DNA of 64,000 bases, from positions 67,001 through 131,000 of the forward strand of contig NZ_KQ130452.1 of NCBI RefSeq assembly GCF_001046635.1, in the 5' to 3' direction. Shown here in pieces: positions 60,885 to 64,000 of this stretch. Within the stretch, counting starts at the first letter, position 1. Each line of letters begins with the position of its first letter. The position numbers were made by a program, and so were the translations under genes. The DNA comes from Novosphingobium barchaimii LL02. GTDB taxonomy: Bacteria; Pseudomonadota; Alphaproteobacteria; Sphingomonadales; Sphingomonadaceae. The notes under the pieces are model-generated. The model searched no databases. It had not been told where the DNA came from and worked only from the letters and a program-made list of their open reading frames with translations.

Positions 60885-61790
60885 TCAGGCGCCCGCGGGG
60901 AGCAGGCGCTTGTCAGTGGCGATGCGGTTCATTGCCTTCTGAACCTTTTCGAAGGCGCGCACTTCGATCTGACGCACGCGCTCTCGGCTGACCGAGTAGA
61001 CCTGGCTCAACTCCTCGAGGGTCTTGGGGTCCTCGGTGAGGCGGCGTTCCATCAGGATGTCGCGCTCGCGCTCGTTCAGGGAACCCATGGCTTCGACCAG
61101 CATATCGTGGCGCACGGTGGCTTCTTCCGCTTCGGCGACGGTCTGGTCCTGCAGCGGCCGGTCATCCGCGAGGATATCCTGCCACTGGCCTTCGCCTTCT
61201 TCACGCAAGGACACGTTCAGCGAGGCATCGCCGCCCATCATCATGCGGCGGTTCATGTTGACCACTTCCTGTTCGGAAACGCCCAGCGTCGTCGCGATTT
61301 TCGTGACGTCCCGGGGGTGCAGGTCGGTATCCTCGTAGGCGTCGAGGTTCTTCTTCATGCGGCGCAGGTTGAAGAACAGCTTCTTCTGCGCAGCGGTGGT
61401 GCCCATCTTCACCAAGCTCCACGAACGCAGGATATATTCCTGGATCGAGGCCTTGATCCACCACATGGCATACGTCGCGAGACGGAACCCACGCTCAGGC
61501 TCGAACTTCTTGACGCCTTGCATCAGGCCGATGTTCCCTTCGGAAATCAGCTCGGACACGGGCAGGCCGTAGCCACGGTAGCCCATGGCGATCTTGGCGA
61601 CGAGGCGCAGGTGGCTGGTTACCAGCTGCGCGGCGGCGGCGGGATCCTCATGTTCCGAATAGCGCTTGGCGAGCATATATTCCTGCTCGGGAGCCAAGAC
61701 GGGGAACTTACGGATTTCGGACAGGTAGCGGTTGAGGCTCTGTTCGCCTCCAAGCGCCGGCACGGTCGCGACGTTTCTGTTGTTGCTCAC
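60885..61790 (-). CDS. rpoH: RNA polymerase heat-shock sigma factor RpoH
   Basis: This 301-residue sigma-70 family protein directs heat-shock transcription. Region 2 contains AKIAMGYRGYGLPVSELISE and FEPERGFRLATYAMWWIKA. The RpoH box QKKLFFNLRR is present, which separates it from RpoD and RpoS. Region 4 ends with LEELSQVYSVSRERVRQIEV. Alphaproteobacteria often have more than one RpoH; only this copy is in the window. No CIRCE or other operator was identified. Confidence 0.96.
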   Translation of the reverse strand: MSNNRNVATVPALGGEQSLNRYLSEIRKFPVLAPEQEYMLAKRYSEHEDPAAAAQLVTSHLRLVAKIAMGYRGYGLPVSELISEGNIGLMQGVKKFEPERGFRLATYAMWWIKASIQEYILRSWSLVKMGTTAAQKKLFFNLRRMKKNLDAYEDTDLHPRDVTKIATTLGVSEQEVVNMNRRMMMGGDASLNVSLREEGEGQWQDILADDRPLQDQTVAEAEEATVRHDMLVEAMGSLNERERDILMERRLTEDPKTLEELSQVYSVSRERVRQIEVRAFEKVQKAMNRIATDKRLLPAGA

Positions 61791-61887
61791 GGTTTATCCG
61801 TCCTTTCTAGGTCGGCACGAGGTCAAAGACCCTTGAGAGGCGTCTTAGCTTGCGGCCACCTGTTCATGATAGCACATAAAAGCGATT

Positions 61888-62832
61888 TCAGTTTCGCAGT
61901 TCATCGATCAGTGTCCGCATGTCGTCGGGTAGCGGGCTGGTGAAATGAACCGTTTCTCCTTTAACGGGGTGGACGAAGCCGAGTTCCGCCGCGTGGAGCG
62001 CCTGACGTCGAAAATCGAGTCTTTGCAGAACCGCGCGCAAGGAGGAAGGTGTTCGCCCATAAACAGGGTCCCCCAATAGCGCATGACCGATTGACGCCAT
62101 GTGAACGCGCACCTGATGGGTGCGTCCGGTCTCCAGACGGCACTCGATCAGGGTAGATCCGTTCATCAGTTCCAACGTGCGGAAATGGGTGACGGCGTGC
62201 TTGCCGCGCCCGTCCTCGACCAGCGCCATTTTCTTGCGGTCGTGGTTGGAGCGGGCGATCGAGCCGGTCACGGTCCGGGCGGCGGGCACCGGGCGCCCGC
62301 CGACGACGGCCATGTAGGCACGCACGATAGAATGGTCGGCGAACTGGACAGCTAGGCCTTCGTGCGCCTTGTCGGTCTTGGCGACCACCAACAGGCCCGA
62401 GGTGTCCTTATCGATTCGGTGAACGATGCCGGGCCGGGCGACCCCGCCGATGCCGGAAAGCTGGCCCCGGCAGTGGTGGAGCAGGGCATTGACCAGCGTG
62501 CCGTCGAGATTGCCGGCAGCGGGATGGACGACGAGGCCGGCGGGCTTGTCGACCACGATCAGATATTCGTCTTCGAACACGACACTAAGCGGAATGTCCT
62601 GGGCCACGGCTTCGGCGGGCGCGGCTTCGGGCACTTCGATGGTGAAAGCGGCACCCGGTTCGACCTTGGCCGAGCCTGACGAAACGGGCGCCCCGGCCAG
62701 GCTGACGCGGCCTTCGCCCATGAGCGCCTTGATCCGTTCGCGTGACAGGCCGCTCGCGTCCGCCAGTGCCTTGTCCAGACGGCCGCCGGGCGCGCCGATC
62801 CGCCCTTCGATGATATTTGATTTAAGCCCCAT
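61888..62832 (-). CDS. rluD: RluA-family 23S rRNA pseudouridine synthase (RluD-like)
   Basis: This 314-residue protein has an N-terminal S4 RNA-binding domain (RLDKALADASGLSRERIKALM) and the RluA catalytic domain with GIVHRIDKDTSGLLVVAK, where the Asp in HRIDKDTSG is the nucleophile. LIECRLETGRTHQVRVHMASIGH is the second conserved block. The S4 domain and length suggest RluD. The start at 62832 (MGLKSNIIEG) leaves only 18 bp to the divergent JAMM gene; upstream frame is antisense to that gene. Confidence 0.93.
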   Translation of the reverse strand: MGLKSNIIEGRIGAPGGRLDKALADASGLSRERIKALMGEGRVSLAGAPVSSGSAKVEPGAAFTIEVPEAAPAEAVAQDIPLSVVFEDEYLIVVDKPAGLVVHPAAGNLDGTLVNALLHHCRGQLSGIGGVARPGIVHRIDKDTSGLLVVAKTDKAHEGLAVQFADHSIVRAYMAVVGGRPVPAARTVTGSIARSNHDRKKMALVEDGRGKHAVTHFRTLELMNGSTLIECRLETGRTHQVRVHMASIGHALLGDPVYGRTPSSLRAVLQRLDFRRQALHAAELGFVHPVKGETVHFTSPLPDDMRTLIDELRN

Positions 62833-62850
62833 TGCCAGTACGATTTGGGG

Positions 62851-63258
62851 ATGGAAGTCGAGGTGACAAGTGGCGTTATGGCCGCACTGCGCGCTGAAGC
62901 GAAGAAAGCCGGGGATGACGAATGCTGCGGCCTGCTTCTGGGCCGTATCGAAGGCGATGGCACCGAGCGGATCGAGATCGCCGAGGCAGCTGCGAACGTG
63001 GCCGTAAACCGCCGCATTCATTTCGAGATCGACCCGCTTGCTCTGCTCAGCGCGCATAAGGCGGCACGGAGCGGCGGGCTCCGGCTGCTGGGCTACTATC
63101 ACTCTCATCCTACGGGCGATTCCATACCCTCGGCGACCGATTGCGAACATTCCACCGGGGATTCGCGCATCTGGGCGATCATCGCGCGGAGCGAGGTTGC
63201 ATTCTGGCGCGATAGCGGGAATGGCTTCGTGCCATTGGCCCCGCGCGCCGCGGATTGA
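62851..63258 (+). CDS. JAMM/MPN-domain metallopeptidase
   Basis: This 135-residue protein has the JAMM zinc motif: Glu in DDECCGLLLG and YYHSHPTGDSIPSATD (HxHPx...SxxD). Such small bacterial enzymes cleave isopeptide or peptide bonds, or sulfur-carrier conjugates. The ATG at 62851 is used; a TTG six bases earlier is in frame. There is no normal ribosome site, so the transcript may be almost leaderless. Confidence 0.82.
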   Translation: MEVEVTSGVMAALRAEAKKAGDDECCGLLLGRIEGDGTERIEIAEAAANVAVNRRIHFEIDPLALLSAHKAARSGGLRLLGYYHSHPTGDSIPSATDCEHSTGDSRIWAIIARSEVAFWRDSGNGFVPLAPRAAD

Positions 63259-63312
63259 CGCCGCGAGTTTGAGCGGGGCCTCACGAAAAGAAGACGGAAA
63301 GCACCTCATCCC

Positions 63313-63960
63313 ATGACCACGAGTTCGCTCGAACTTGCCAGCCTCCTGTGTTCGCGCCTTTGCCACGACATGCTCAGCCCGGTGGGGGCGCTCTCCAACG
63401 GTCTCGAATTGCTGGCGGACGAGAAGGACCCGGAGATGCGGGCCCGCTGCTTCGAGTTGCTCGACCAGAGCGCGCGGATTTCTACCGACAAGCTCAAGTT
63501 CTTCCGCCTCGCCTTCGGTGCGGCCGGTGGTTTCGGCGAAATGGTTCCCGTGAGTGAGGCCAAGGCGCTGATCGACGCGCTGGTCTCCAACAATGCGCGC
63601 GTCACCCTCAACTGGGCGCTGCCCAGCGATTCGCTGCCGAAGCCAGCTATCAAGACACTGCTGAACTTTGCGCTGATCGGGCTTGAGGCGCTGCCGCGCG
63701 GCGGCACCCTCGATATCGCTGCGGAATACCGCGCGGATCATGGCGCCAGTGAGATCGTCGTGCGCTCGTCCGGTCCGCGCATCGCGTTCGACCGTGATGT
63801 TGGCCGCGCGCTGGAAGGTACTTTGCCGGAAGGCGACTTGTCGAGCCGCACCGCGCCGGCGGCGATGCTCGACCAGCTTGCCAAGGCCATTGGCGGCAAG
63901 CTGCAATATGTCCTGGCGGACGACGCGCTGGTGCTCGGCGCGGTTCTGCCGGGGGCCTGA
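63313..63960 (+). CDS. chpT: Histidine phosphotransferase ChpT
   Basis: ChpT (215 residues) passes phosphate from CckA to CtrA and CpdR in the alphaproteobacterial cell-cycle circuit. The phosphorylated histidine is in LCSRLCHDMLSPVGALSNG near residue 18, in a dimerisation helix. The second half is a degenerate ATPase-like domain (LLNFALIGLEALPRGG) without intact ATP motifs, as usual for ChpT. The gene follows the JAMM gene by 54 bp. Confidence 0.93.
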   Translation: MTTSSLELASLLCSRLCHDMLSPVGALSNGLELLADEKDPEMRARCFELLDQSARISTDKLKFFRLAFGAAGGFGEMVPVSEAKALIDALVSNNARVTLNWALPSDSLPKPAIKTLLNFALIGLEALPRGGTLDIAAEYRADHGASEIVVRSSGPRIAFDRDVGRALEGTLPEGDLSSRTAPAAMLDQLAKAIGGKLQYVLADDALVLGAVLPGA

Positions 63961-63984
63961 TTCCAAGAGGGGAGAATGCAATAG

Positions 63985-64000
63985 ATGAACCGCTGGCTTG
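63985..64000 (+). CDS. Start of a gene cut by the window end
   Basis: ATG at 63985 (MNRWL) has a ribosome site (GAGGGGAGA) about 10 bp upstream. Only five codons are visible, so no identity can be given. It is probably the next gene after chpT. Confidence 0.35.

Noticed and set aside
62833-63981. N-terminal extension of the RluD frame
   Set aside because: It lies antisense to the JAMM and chpT genes and lacks any recognised domain.

Overview
The window looks like chromosomal DNA of an alphaproteobacterium of the order Sphingomonadales, most likely Novosphingobium or a close relative. This is judged from the high GC content and from gene types typical of the group: ChpT phosphotransferase, NDUFA12-type complex I subunit, DUF2155 and DUF3297 proteins, a TonB-dependent receptor and RpoH. 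The species is inferred, not proven.

Layout. 1-7.5 kb: serine synthesis (end of serC, serA), a glutathione transferase, a TonB-like protein, GDP-mannose precursor genes (mannose-1-P guanylyltransferase and mannose-6-P isomerase), DUF2721 and an MFS transporter. 7.6-13.7 kb: fatty acyl-AMP ligase, recX, DUF192, a PHB-depolymerase-like esterase, NDUFA12, DUF2155 and aat; the last two converge with a 208-bp coding overlap. 13.8-19.1 kb: the translation block tRNA-Trp, secE, nusG, rplK, rplA, interrupted by a large membrane protein and an acyltransferase. 19.3-25 kb: a TauD-type dioxygenase, a UbiC-like protein, a CinA-like protein, a tandem pair of candidate small RNAs, rimO, DUF1761 and a K+ channel. 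25-33.4 kb: LysM/M23 peptidase, surE, serS, tRNA-Val, DUF3297, CHAP hydrolase, der, an AI-2E family permease and bfr/bfd. 33.4-42.9 kb: DUF418, two SPOR proteins around a ParA ATPase, a pseudo-dihydroorotase with pyrB, and sppA.

43.02-48.66 kb is a foreign element of about 5.6 kb inserted in a tRNA-Leu(UAG) gene, bounded by a 51-bp direct repeat. It is a heavily deleted T7-like podovirus prophage. Phage RNA polymerase is fused in frame to the C-terminus of the replicative helicase, the exonuclease part of the phage DNA polymerase is fused to the end of a probable virion protein, and T3/T7-like promoter sequence survives. The element also carries an unexpected Flp-type pilin gene, a MarR-like regulator and a tyrosine integrase split over two frames. 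It rebuilds the 5' half of the tRNA, so the intact tRNA now depends on element DNA for its leader and promoter.

48.7-64 kb is again housekeeping: tig, a methanethiol methyltransferase-like gene, an amidase, clpP, clpX (the tig-clpP-clpX quality-control cluster), an RNase H-like protein, a His-rich cation efflux protein, a TonB-dependent receptor behind a long palindrome-rich leader, mtgA, rpoH, an RluA-type pseudouridine synthase, a JAMM peptidase and chpT. REP-like inverted doublets occur in several gaps between 26.8 and 40.6 kb. No CRISPR array or rRNA was seen.
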